From: Lachnospiraceae bacterium
GTDB lineage: Bacteria; Bacillota; Clostridia; Lachnospirales; Lachnospiraceae
Assembly (NCBI GenBank): GCA_017526745.1
Contig: JAFXQX010000012.1
Location: 1 to 64,000, forward strand
Direction of reading: 5' to 3'
DNA: 64,000 bases
Position numbers and translations under genes: made by a program. Positions 42,429 to 49,939 of this stretch are shown here, piece after piece (position 1 is the first letter of the stretch; every line of letters starts with the position of its first letter). The notes beneath the pieces were generated by a model that was not told where the DNA came from, ran no database searches, and saw only the letters and a program-made list of their open reading frames with translations.

Positions 42429-43148
42429 ATGAACGCAAACGATCTTACAATAACAATTTATGCCGACGGAGCCGACATCGAGGCAATGAAGGCAGAGTAT
42501 AAAAAAGGGTATGTAAAAGGATTTACGACCAATCCCACGCTTATGAAAAAGGCCGGGGTAAAAGACTACGTTACATTCGCAAAAGAGTGTGTAAAAGAAA
42601 TACCGGACCTTCCGCTTTCGCTCGAAGTGTTTGCGGATGATTTTGAAGGCATGGAAGAAGAGGCAAAGATAATCTGCGGACTCGGAAAGAATGTCTATGT
42701 CAAGATACCGATTACCGATTCCAAAGGAGAATCATCCATACCTCTTATAAAGAAACTGTCGGCGCAGGGATTGAAATTAAATGTCACGGCGATCCTTACG
42801 ATGAAGCAGATCGAAGAGACAACGGATGCTTTTGCACCGGGAACGGACAATATAGTTTCTGTCTTTGCGGGAAGGATAATGGACACCGGTGTTGACGCGG
42901 TCCCGATGATGAAGAAGGCTAAAGAGATCGTATCGAAGAAACCCGGAACGCAGCTGTTATGGGCAAGCTGCAGGGAAGTCTACAATATAATCCAGGCTCA
43001 GGAGTCCGGTGCGGATATCATCACGGTCACAAATGCCATTCTTGCAAAACTTCCAAACCTCGGAAAAGATCTCGGACAATTATCACTCGAGACGGTCCGG
43101 ATGTTTGTGAATGATGGCAAAAGCCTCGGATTCAGTATCCGCGCGTAA
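42429..43148 (+). CDS. Transaldolase / fructose-6-phosphate aldolase family protein
   Basis: The 239-residue barrel enzyme belongs to the small transaldolase family. The Schiff-base Lys92 lies in VYVKIPITDS, and TTNPTL near 33-38 is the other signature. Transaldolase chemistry makes or uses sedoheptulose 7-phosphate, the substrate of the adjacent isomerase, so it may supply the heptose pathway. It is the last gene of this operon. It could also be a general pentose-phosphate enzyme. Confidence 0.88.
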   Translation: MNANDLTITIYADGADIEAMKAEYKKGYVKGFTTNPTLMKKAGVKDYVTFAKECVKEIPDLPLSLEVFADDFEGMEEEAKIICGLGKNVYVKIPITDSKGESSIPLIKKLSAQGLKLNVTAILTMKQIEETTDAFAPGTDNIVSVFAGRIMDTGVDAVPMMKKAKEIVSKKPGTQLLWASCREVYNIIQAQESGADIITVTNAILAKLPNLGKDLGQLSLETVRMFVNDGKSLGFSIRA

Positions 43149-43224
43149 ATCTCTTGTTAACTTGTATAATTAATCGTCATAATACAAAAATATGTGGTGA
43201 TTTTTCACAAAATTTTACAGAACG

Positions 43225-43253
43225 TTGACAAAACCGCATAACTGCGATATATT
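43225..43253 (+). promoter_or_regulatory. Strong promoter of the histone-like gene
   Basis: TTGACA at 43225-43230 and TATATT at 43248-43253 are 17 bases apart. The leader is about 70 nt and carries AAAGGAGA before the ATG at 43334. Confidence 0.8.
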
Positions 43254-43333
43254 TTTTATTGCACATAACGAAATCACTGTATTTTTAAGTGTTCTATGAT
43301 GATAAAGACAGCTTGAAAGGAGATTTATTTATC

Positions 43334-43957
43334 ATGGCAGACGTTAAGAAACCCACAGTAACAGTTAAAAAGGCTGTTGTTACAGAGCCTGAGAAGGCAA
43401 AGGAAGCTATCAAGGCAGCTGTAGCAGAGCAGAAGGCAGCAGCGCCTGCCAATGCAGCAGCAGTTAAGAAGGCAGCTCCCGCTAAGAAGGCTCCTGCAAA
43501 GAAAGCACCTGCTAAGAAGGCAGCAACCAAGAAGGCAGCTCCCGCCAAGAAGGCAGCTCCTGCTAAGAAGGCAGCAGCTCCCGCCAAGAAGGCAGCTCCC
43601 GCTAAGAAGGCAGCTCCTGCTAAGAAGGCAGCTCCCGTTAAGAAGGCAGCAGCAGTTAAGAAGGCAGCTCCCGCTAAGAAGGCTCCTGCAAAGAAGACAG
43701 CAGCTAAGAAGACAGCTAAGAAGACTGTTATTAAGACAAATGCAGTATTCGCTGTAAGCGATACAAAGAACGTATCAGCTGATGCACTTTTCAAGCAGTA
43801 TCTTAAGACTGCAAAGGATCGTGCTAAGTATGATCTCGGCATCAAGGTTTCAGACATCAAGAGCATTGATATATATGTGAATGTTGCCAAGAAGAAAGTA
43901 TACAGCGTTATCAACGGCGACGTTAACGATTCCTTTGATATGTATTTCGATTTCTGA
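43334..43957 (+). CDS. Histone-H1-like Ala/Lys/Pro-rich protein with small C-terminal domain
   Basis: The 207-residue protein has an acidic-to-neutral start (1-35), then about 100 residues of AAPAKK-type repeats rich in Ala, Lys and Pro, like bacterial histone H1 homologues. It ends in a folded domain of about 70 residues (SADALFKQYLKTAKDR through DSFDMYFDF) that resembles the DUF6465 family of clostridia. The tail is expected to bind DNA or RNA nonspecifically. Codon use is highly biased, similar to the ChvE-like gene, so expression should be high. The ATG at 43334 has a strong ribosome site; an in-frame upstream start at 43289 is unlikely. Confidence 0.82.
   Translation: MADVKKPTVTVKKAVVTEPEKAKEAIKAAVAEQKAAAPANAAAVKKAAPAKKAPAKKAPAKKAATKKAAPAKKAAPAKKAAAPAKKAAPAKKAAPAKKAAPVKKAAAVKKAAPAKKAPAKKTAAKKTAKKTVIKTNAVFAVSDTKNVSADALFKQYLKTAKDRAKYDLGIKVSDIKSIDIYVNVAKKKVYSVINGDVNDSFDMYFDF
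43445..43700 (+). repeat. In-frame AAPAKK-coding repeats
   Basis: Many near-identical copies of a 15-18-bp unit built on AAGAAGGCAGCTCCCGCT code for AAPAKK. Their number is likely to vary between strains. Confidence 0.8.
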
Positions 43958-43985
43958 TCGGAAAAGGCATTAAATAAAGGGTTTT

Positions 43986-44013
43986 AGGGGACTAGAAATA
44001 GTCCCCTTTTTTT
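43986..44013 (+). terminator. Terminator directly before the hydratase ribosome site
   Basis: AGGGGACT pairs with AGTCCCCT around a five- to six-base loop and is followed by seven T. The hydratase GGAGG begins two to three bases after the T-run, so there is no room for a promoter between them. Confidence 0.88.
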
Positions 44014-44026
44014 CGGAGGTCCATCT

Positions 44027-46279
44027 ATGATCAAACTTCATGACAGTGGCGCATTTTACGAAAACGGAAAGATCGCGCAAAGTTCTACAATTCCGGCAGC
44101 GCAAGCTGCAAAAAATACCATCGCCTACGGTATTCTGTCGGATCACAACACATCGGGCGATGACGACAAACTGAAGATCAGATTTGACAAGCTGACGAGC
44201 CATGACATCACATATGTCGGGATAATACAGACAGCAAGGGCTTCGGGACTGGAAAAGTTCCCCATACCTTATGTGCTGACGAACTGTCATAACAGCCTTT
44301 GTGCAGTCGGAGGCACCATCAATGAAGATGACCATATGTTCGGACTCACATGTGCGGCCAAGTTTGGAGGAGTTTATGTTCCGCCTCATCAGGCCGTGAT
44401 CCATCAGTACGCCCGTGAGATGCTCGCTGGAGGCGGACAGATGATACTCGGTTCCGATTCCCATACAAGGTATGGGGCACTCGGAACGATGGCTGTCGGA
44501 GAGGGCGGCCCCGAACTTGTAAAACAGCTTCTGGGAAGGACATATGACATAAACCGTCCCGAGGTAGTAGGCGTTTACATGACGGGCTCACCCAGGAGAG
44601 GAGTAGGACCGCAGGATGTGGCACTTGCAATTATCGGTGCGGTATTTGACAGCGGATATGTCAAGAATAAAGTCATGGAGTTTATCGGTCCGGGCGTGAA
44701 AAACCTGTCTGCTGATTTTCGCATAGGCATTGATGTTATGACCACGGAGACCACATGCCTTTCTTCGATATGGCAGACCGATGAGAAGATAAAGGAATTC
44801 TATGAGATACACAATAGAGCCGGCGACTACAAAGAACTTTGCCCTAAGGACACTGCGTACTATGACGGAATGATCGAAGTGGACCTTGATCAGATCGAGC
44901 CGATGATCGCCATGCCCTTCCATCCGAGCAACACTTATACGATCGATGAAGTCAACGCCAATCTTTCAGACATATTACATGATGTTGAAAAGAAGGCGGC
45001 AGTTTCGCTTGACGGAGCCGTACCTTACACACTGACAGATAAGATAAAGGACGGAAAGTTTGTTGTAGAACAGGGAATTGTCGCAGGATGTGCCGGCGGC
45101 GGATTTGAAAACATATGTGCCGTCGCAGACATACTTGAGAACAGGTCCATCGGTGACGGTAAGTTCTCGCTCAGCGTTTACCCCGCCTCGATGCCGGTAT
45201 ATATGGAACTGATAAGGAACGGATGTGCCGCAAAGATTCTTGAGACAGGTGCGGTAATAAAGACCGCATTTTGCGGACCGTGTTTCGGAGCCGGAGATAC
45301 TCCTGCAAACAATGCGTTCTCAATAAGGCATTCGACAAGAAACTTCCCGAACCGAGAGGGAAGCAAACTTCAGAACGGCCAGATATCATCGGTTGCGCTT
45401 ATGGATGCAAGATCGATCGCGGCAACGGCCGCCAATCAGGGTGTTCTGACATCCGCAACACGCCAGATAGAAAGCAATACCCTGAAGAGATACAAATATT
45501 CGTTTGACAGCACGATATATGCGAACAGGGTATTTGATTCAAAAGGGGTTGCCGATCCTTCACAGGAGATCCATTTCGGACCGAACATAAAAGACTGGCC
45601 GAAGATGGAAGCGCTTCCCGATAATCTTATCCTGAAGGTAGTATCCGAGATCCACGATCCGGTCACCACAACTGACGAGCTTATCCCTTCGGGTGAGACT
45701 TCCTCATACCGCTCCAATCCCCTCGGACTTGCCGAGTTTGCTCTTTCGCGGAAAGATCCGATGTATGTCGGACGTGCCAAGGAAGTAAAGGCAGCGGAGG
45801 AAGCCAGAGTATCCGGAAAGGATCCGGCATCGAAGCTTCCAGAGATCTCATCTGTCCTCGAGGCGGTAAAGGGACAGTTTGCCGGTGCAGACCTTCATAA
45901 TACCGGTATCGGATCAGTGATCTTTGCCGTCAAACCCGGCGACGGTTCCGCGAGAGAACAGGCTGCCAGCTGCCAGAAGGTTCTCGGCGGATGGGCAAAT
46001 ATCGCAAATGAATATGCGACAAAGCGTTACAGGAGCAACCTCATTAACTGGGGTATGCTGCCGCTTATCATAGATGAGGGAGATCTTCCGTTTGAGAACC
46101 TCGACTATCTGTTCATACCGGATATAAGAAATGCGATAAGAAAAGGCGCGTCGGATATAAAAGCCTATGTCGTTGTCGGGGGAACGCTTGAGGAGTTTGT
46201 TCTACACATGGGACCGCTCACGGATGATGAGCGTACGATCATCCTTAAGGGATGTCTGATCAACTACTACGCATCGTAA
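44027..46279 (+). CDS. Aconitase-superfamily hydratase (YbhJ-like)
   Basis: The 750-residue protein has the aconitase fold. Fe-S ligands are visible as a Cys in AGCAGG (about residue 348) and the CGPC pair (about residue 420). [11 protein letters not shown] and the swivel domain [10 protein letters not shown] are further signatures. It is a hydratase of the aconitase family, close in length and pattern to E. coli YbhJ rather than to citrate-cycle AcnA or AcnB. The exact substrate is unknown. The ribosome site follows a terminator, so expression may depend on read-through from the histone-like gene. Confidence 0.87.
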   Translation: MIKLHDSGAFYENGKIAQSSTIPAAQAAKNTIAYGILSDHNTSGDDDKLKIRFDKLTSHDITYVGIIQTARASGLEKFPIPYVLTNCHNSLCAVGGTINEDDHMFGLTCAAKFGGVYVPPHQAVIHQYAREMLAGGGQMILGSDSHTRYGALGTMAVGEGGPELVKQLLGRTYDINRPEVVGVYMTGSPRRGVGPQDVALAIIGAVFDSGYVKNKVMEFIGPGVKNLSADFRIGIDVMTTETTCLSSIWQTDEKIKEFYEIHNRAGDYKELCPKDTAYYDGMIEVDLDQIEPMIAMPFHPSNTYTIDEVNANLSDILHDVEKKAAVSLDGAVPYTLTDKIKDGKFVVEQGIVAGCAGGGFENICAVADILENRSIGDGKFSLSVYPASMPVYMELIRNGCAAKILETGAVIKTAFCGPCFGAGDTPANNAFSIRHSTRNFPNREGSKLQNGQISSVALMDARSIAATAANQGVLTSATRQIESNTLKRYKYSFDSTIYANRVFDSKGVADPSQEIHFGPNIKDWPKMEALPDNLILKVVSEIHDPVTTTDELIPSGETSSYRSNPLGLAEFALSRKDPMYVGRAKEVKAAEEARVSGKDPASKLPEISSVLEAVKGQFAGADLHNTGIGSVIFAVKPGDGSAREQAASCQKVLGGWANIANEYATKRYRSNLINWGMLPLIIDEGDLPFENLDYLFIPDIRNAIRKGASDIKAYVVVGGTLEEFVLHMGPLTDDERTIILKGCLINYYAS

Positions 46280-46298
46280 TATAAAACATGTAAGTAAA

Positions 46299-46355
46299 AA
46301 TCAGGGTGCGGATTATAATGCTTCCGGGCAAATATTTATGATCCACACCCTGATT
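46299..46355. terminator. Bidirectional terminator between convergent genes
   Basis: A 15-bp inverted repeat (46299-46313 with 46341-46355, one mismatch) has A-runs on the left and lies between the hydratase and the minus-strand calcium-loop gene. Confidence 0.75.
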
Positions 46356-46370
46356 GATATAGTGCCGGGT

Positions 46371-47438
46371 TTATTGCGCCAGATCCAGATGCTGGATCGT
46401 GCCCATCATCCCGCTTTCATAAAAAAAGATCCCCGTCTGTCTTATCCTTGCCCTCTCCTCATTCGTAGCCGGATCGTTTATAGAAAACTGTGTGGACGCA
46501 CTGCCGGTATATATCGCACCGACATCAGCATCTTTGAGTTTAATAAGCTCCTGGGTTCCATCTTCTTTGATGTATGCAATTACGAGCCTGTCAAATATCT
46601 CATCCGCTTCATCGATCCAGCCGTTACCATCAAGATCGTACTTTGACAGATCCGCAAAACCGTCTCCGGATGCGGTTCCGAACAGTTCACTTCCGTCACC
46701 GATGATCCCGTCTTCGTTCAGATCCACAGCCAGGTACCCGCTGTTGCTCCCGAGCGCGCTGATCTCGTCCGCTTCCCCGTCGCAGTCAAGATCAAACGAG
46801 ATCTTAACATCCGAGACTTCCGCTATCGGGCAATCGATGTTGATGACGAGCGGATCCGTGAATGTACGCAGTGAAGTGATGTTCTGCTCATAGTACTCGG
46901 TAAAACTCCTGCTCATCGACAGTTCAAGTTCAAACTCGATCTCGCGTCCGTCACCTGTTACGACTTTTCCGTTTGTGGAAAAACAGGTTTCCTCGGTTTC
47001 GGATCTGTAGTACTGCCGGGTCTCGGTCACTTCCGAGATCACCGGTATACCACCGCCGCCTTCGGCAGCGCTTAGTTCATCTGTATGCCCTTTTGCGCCG
47101 AACAGCATGTACAGAAGAAACTGGATACACTCGACCCTGATGCGGTTCATCGCATCCTTCTGCAATTTGGATTCGTAGGCTTCGCTCGTGGCAAATGCCC
47201 GCATCCTGTTAAAGATGCTGTCAAAATCATTTTTCGCATTTTGCGCATCTTCTTTTGCCGAAGGATCTTTTTCGCTGTCCTCCGGTTTTGAAACATCCTG
47301 TTTCGATCTTGTGTCATATGCATCACCAAGTATTCCCGGGAAGGCGAGTATACTTCCCGAAGCCTGATAATTCCTGACACTTACAGAAGTATAAGTTCTG
47401 GCGGACTCCATTCCTATACTGCTGTCTTTGATTATCAA
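46371..47438 (-). CDS. Protein with two EF-hand-like Asp-rich loops
   Basis: The 355-residue protein has no signal peptide. It contains two calcium-type loops, DLNEDGIIGDGSELFG and DLDGNGWIDEADEIF, after an SFDLDCDGEAD segment. The N-terminal MIIKDSSIGMESARTY and the C-terminal GIFFYESGMMGTIQHLDLAQ are conserved in a protein family that I recognise from motile clostridia, often near flagellar genes. The function is not known. Translation starts at a TTG preceded by GGAGGG. The gene is monocistronic, bounded by terminators. Confidence 0.72.
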   Translation of the reverse strand: MIIKDSSIGMESARTYTSVSVRNYQASGSILAFPGILGDAYDTRSKQDVSKPEDSEKDPSAKEDAQNAKNDFDSIFNRMRAFATSEAYESKLQKDAMNRIRVECIQFLLYMLFGAKGHTDELSAAEGGGGIPVISEVTETRQYYRSETEETCFSTNGKVVTGDGREIEFELELSMSRSFTEYYEQNITSLRTFTDPLVINIDCPIAEVSDVKISFDLDCDGEADEISALGSNSGYLAVDLNEDGIIGDGSELFGTASGDGFADLSKYDLDGNGWIDEADEIFDRLVIAYIKEDGTQELIKLKDADVGAIYTGSASTQFSINDPATNEERARIRQTGIFFYESGMMGTIQHLDLAQ

Positions 47439-47489
47439 ACAATCCCTCCTTCATGATCTTTTTGAGCACAAAACGGCTGTCCGGCAAAC

Positions 47490-47516
47490 AAAAAAACGGA
47501 TCCTCATGAATCCGTT
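47490..47516 (-). terminator. Terminator of the small minus-strand gene
   Basis: On the minus strand AACGGAT and ATCCGTT form a hairpin with an eight-base loop, followed by a run of seven T. It ends transcription from 47883. Confidence 0.85.
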
Positions 47517-47619
47517 CGTAAGTTTGTGCCATTCCATGCTGTCAATATATCCTGGCGGCCCCGATATGGTCACCCATATACTATATCGGACAATGACGAA
47601 AGAAAATAAACCCTTGATC

Positions 47620-47883
47620 TCAGTCTTCTTCAAGAATGAGAAATTCAAGATAATCGAAAGGCACTTCTTCGATGAAACTGTCTTTGGTAAATCTTACTTT
47701 TGAATACTTCTTAAAATCATTTATGTTTGAATCAAGCCAGATGGGACGGCATATGTCCAGTTCGTAGGCGGCTTTTTCCAATGCGGACATTATCTTGTGC
47801 GTTCGTGTATCGTCCCGAAGATCTTCGATGACCAGATCCGATATCATATGATTTTTACTAAAAGTACGGGCCCAGAATTTCAT
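47620..47883 (-). CDS. Small conserved protein of unknown function
   Basis: The 87-residue protein begins MKFWARTFSKNHM and contains DDTRTHK, a helix, PIWLDSNINDF and an acidic C-terminus. I recognise this pattern as a small conserved protein in related clostridia but know no function. The upstream region has two overlapping TATAAT hexamers, the nearer one exactly six bases before the ATG. There is no ribosome site, so the message is probably leaderless. It is divergent from the alarmone synthetase and is followed by its own terminator. Confidence 0.78.
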   Translation of the reverse strand: MKFWARTFSKNHMISDLVIEDLRDDTRTHKIMSALEKAAYELDICRPIWLDSNINDFKKYSKVRFTKDSFIEEVPFDYLEFLILEED

Positions 47884-47889
47884 AGTCAG

Positions 47890-47895
47890 ATTATA
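47890..47895 (-). promoter_or_regulatory. -10 element placed for a leaderless transcript
   Basis: Minus-strand TATAAT at 47895-47890 puts the predicted first nucleotide on the A of the ATG at 47883. Confidence 0.6.
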
Positions 47896-47913
47896 TTATA
47901 AAACCCTTTTTTG

Positions 47914-47922
47914 TGATATAAT
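47914..47922 (+). promoter_or_regulatory. Extended -10 promoter of the alarmone synthetase
   Basis: TGATATAAT (TATAAT at 47917-47922) lies back to back with the minus-strand -10 at 47890-47895. The leader carries GGGGGTGA before the TTG at 47953. Confidence 0.65.
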
Positions 47923-47952
47923 ATTTTCGAAGTATTTCGGGGGTGAAATCAT

Positions 47953-48609
47953 TTGGAAGTAAACTATGATAATAAAGAGCAGGATATAACATGGGAGGAG
48001 ATAATCCTCCTGCACAATTCGGCTCTTAAAGAGATAGGAACTAAGCTTGAGATACTCAATGACGAGTTCCAGCATATTCATCAGTATAATCCGATCGAAC
48101 ATATCAAGTCCCGTATCAAATCGCCGGAATCCATAGTCAGGAAGCTGAAGAGAAAAGGATACGAGGTCACTCTTGAGAACATGGCGAAGTATGTGAACGA
48201 TATCGCGGGTATCCGTATCATCTGTTCATTTACTTCGGATATCTATCAGATCGCAAACATGCTCCGCAAGCAGAACGACATAAAGGTGCTCTCGACGAAG
48301 GACTATATCGAGAGTCCCAAGGAAAGCGGTTATAAGAGTTACCACATGCTCGTTTCCATTCCGATATACCTGTCGGATTCGGTAGTCGACACCAAGGTCG
48401 AGATACAGATCAGGACGATCGCAATGGATTTCTGGGCAAGCCTCGAGCACAAGATGAACTACAAGTTCGAAAGCGAAGCTCCTGAAGAGATCAAAAAAGA
48501 GTTGTTTGAATGCGCGATGATGGTGGAACAGCTCGATGACAGGATGCTGATCATAAACGATAAGATACAAAGAGCCAAGAAGGAAGAGGCGATCTGGAAG
48601 ATCGACTGA
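47953..48609 (+). CDS. Small alarmone synthetase (RelQ/YjbM-type GTP pyrophosphokinase)
   Basis: The 218-residue protein is a single RelA/SpoT synthetase domain without hydrolase or TGS domains. Motifs include the substrate Arg-rich start (IKSRIKSPESIVRKLKRKG), the DIAGIRI metal-site segment, GYKSYHM and EIQIRT. It makes (p)ppGpp from ATP and GTP/GDP, usually in response to cell-wall or other stress rather than ribosome stalling. The start is a TTG with a strong ribosome site. A hairpin follows the gene. Confidence 0.93.
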   Translation: MEVNYDNKEQDITWEEIILLHNSALKEIGTKLEILNDEFQHIHQYNPIEHIKSRIKSPESIVRKLKRKGYEVTLENMAKYVNDIAGIRIICSFTSDIYQIANMLRKQNDIKVLSTKDYIESPKESGYKSYHMLVSIPIYLSDSVVDTKVEIQIRTIAMDFWASLEHKMNYKFESEAPEEIKKELFECAMMVEQLDDRMLIINDKIQRAKKEEAIWKID

Positions 48610-48644
48610 AGAAGGATCTTAGATAGAAGCCTAAAAATGAGGAG

Positions 48645-48673
48645 TGGCCAGGTGGATGAGAGTCACCTGGCCA
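48645..48673 (+). terminator. Hairpin after the alarmone synthetase
   Basis: TGGCCAGGTG pairs perfectly with CACCTGGCCA around nine bases. There is no T-run; the following ATTATGAAAAA is the same as after the crh hairpin. Confidence 0.7.
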
Positions 48674-48932
48674 ATATTATGAAAAAATACATCTGGTTGT
48701 TTGGAGACAACCTCCAATGGAGATGGTTAAAATATACCACCAATTTATGAACGAATTATGAACAAAATATGAATATATAGTAAAAGTTTCCAAAGGATAT
48801 AAAAATCAGGGCCATTTTGTTGTATAAAATGCACAAAGCCATTCCAAAAGTGGTAATATGCATATATTGTGTTTTAATACGGGAGATGGTACAATATTTT
48901 CGATATTTTTGAGAAGGTTTTCGGAGGTAAAG
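48674..48932. other. AT-rich intergenic region related in motifs to 37205-37585
   Basis: No gene or RNA is evident. Near 48746-48773 there are three TATGAA(C) copies spaced about 12 bp, and GCACAAAGCC near 48831-48840. The order hairpin, ATTATGAAAAA, TATGAAC repeats, GCACAAAGCC is the same as upstream of the gene at 37586. Confidence 0.6.
48867..48895 (+). promoter_or_regulatory. Promoter of the coiled-coil protein gene
   Basis: TTGTGT at 48867-48872 and TACAAT at 48890-48895 are 17 bases apart, with an extended TGG before the -10. Confidence 0.6.
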
Positions 48933-49928
48933 ATGGACGGATTCAGAGAAAGATTGAGCGGAAGGTATGACAGATCGGGAATGAGAGGCAGCGGATTTGA
49001 CCGTATGTCAAACGAAGACCGGTATGAGAGCGACAGATACGAGAGAACTCCGAGACGCGGCGGCGAACCGGTTTCCGCAGAAGCCGTAAGTGAAGCCGTT
49101 AAGGACGTGATAGCAAGGGCCAATCGAGAGCAACTCGATGTGATAGCCGATTTTTTTGACGAGGCAAAGGCGGACAGGATGGAATCGGAAAGAGCTATAA
49201 TCGATGCACTTTCAAAGCAGCCGGGGGCATCTTCGGTAGTCGCATCACCTGCTCCTGCAGCAGCGGCAGCTCCGATAGCGGTTGTTGATGAGGCTAATGC
49301 GGAGACACTTGCAAGGATCGAGCGAATAGTCGGACAGAATGCGGAATCCCTTAACGAGAGCAGCGAGATTCTTTCGAGGAATGTGGACAGCCTTCGTTCC
49401 AATTCAGAAGCCATCGGCGAGATCAGAAGTTCTGTCGGGAACCTTCTCACATCATCTGAGGAGATGAAGTCCGAGATCAGACAGAGACTGGCTGAGATCT
49501 CGAATAAAGCGGCAGCTCCTCTTCCGATGCAGGATCTTACCGTTGATTTTTCGGCAGAGAAGGACGAGATAATAGGTGCGGTCGGCGACAACAGGGCAAT
49601 CCTTAACATGATACGCCAGGATGTGCTTAACGGATTTGCCAAAAAAGAGTCGGAAGAAGAGTCTGAAGAAAAGGTCATCCCGCTTTCGGCCGAGGATGCG
49701 GGCAACTATTACAGAGAACTTGAAGAGCACGTTCACAAAGAGTGCGTAAAGTGTTACAGAAATGTTCAGTCCGCTCTTACGGAACAGGCCGGAGAGGCTA
49801 ACAAAGGCCTGGAGAAGTCTGTTGCGGGCATGAGGGTAATGGTGCTTATAGCGCTGATATTCAGCGTTCTCGGGGGAATAACCGGTATACTGAGTTTTCT
49901 CGGTATCAATCTTTCCACTCTTCTGTGA
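48933..49928 (+). CDS. Tail-anchored coiled-coil protein of unknown function
   Basis: The 331-residue protein has an Arg/Tyr/Asp-rich N-terminus (1-45), a helical region, an Ala/Pro linker (about 95-115), a long Ser/Glu-rich coiled coil (about 120-200) and one C-terminal membrane helix (about 308-328). No signal peptide is present, so most of it should be cytoplasmic and anchored by its tail. I know no family. The ATG at 48933 has GGAGG. An M23 peptidase starts 11 bases after the stop, so it may organise or regulate envelope enzymes at the membrane. Confidence 0.78.
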   Translation: MDGFRERLSGRYDRSGMRGSGFDRMSNEDRYESDRYERTPRRGGEPVSAEAVSEAVKDVIARANREQLDVIADFFDEAKADRMESERAIIDALSKQPGASSVVASPAPAAAAAPIAVVDEANAETLARIERIVGQNAESLNESSEILSRNVDSLRSNSEAIGEIRSSVGNLLTSSEEMKSEIRQRLAEISNKAAAPLPMQDLTVDFSAEKDEIIGAVGDNRAILNMIRQDVLNGFAKKESEEESEEKVIPLSAEDAGNYYRELEEHVHKECVKCYRNVQSALTEQAGEANKGLEKSVAGMRVMVLIALIFSVLGGITGILSFLGINLSTLL

Positions 49929-49939
49929 TTTGATCATCC

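Noticed and set aside
43294-43914. Hydrophobic minus-strand open frame opposite the histone-like gene
   Set aside because: It arises from the complement of Ala/Lys repeat codons. The plus-strand gene has promoter, ribosome site and terminator.
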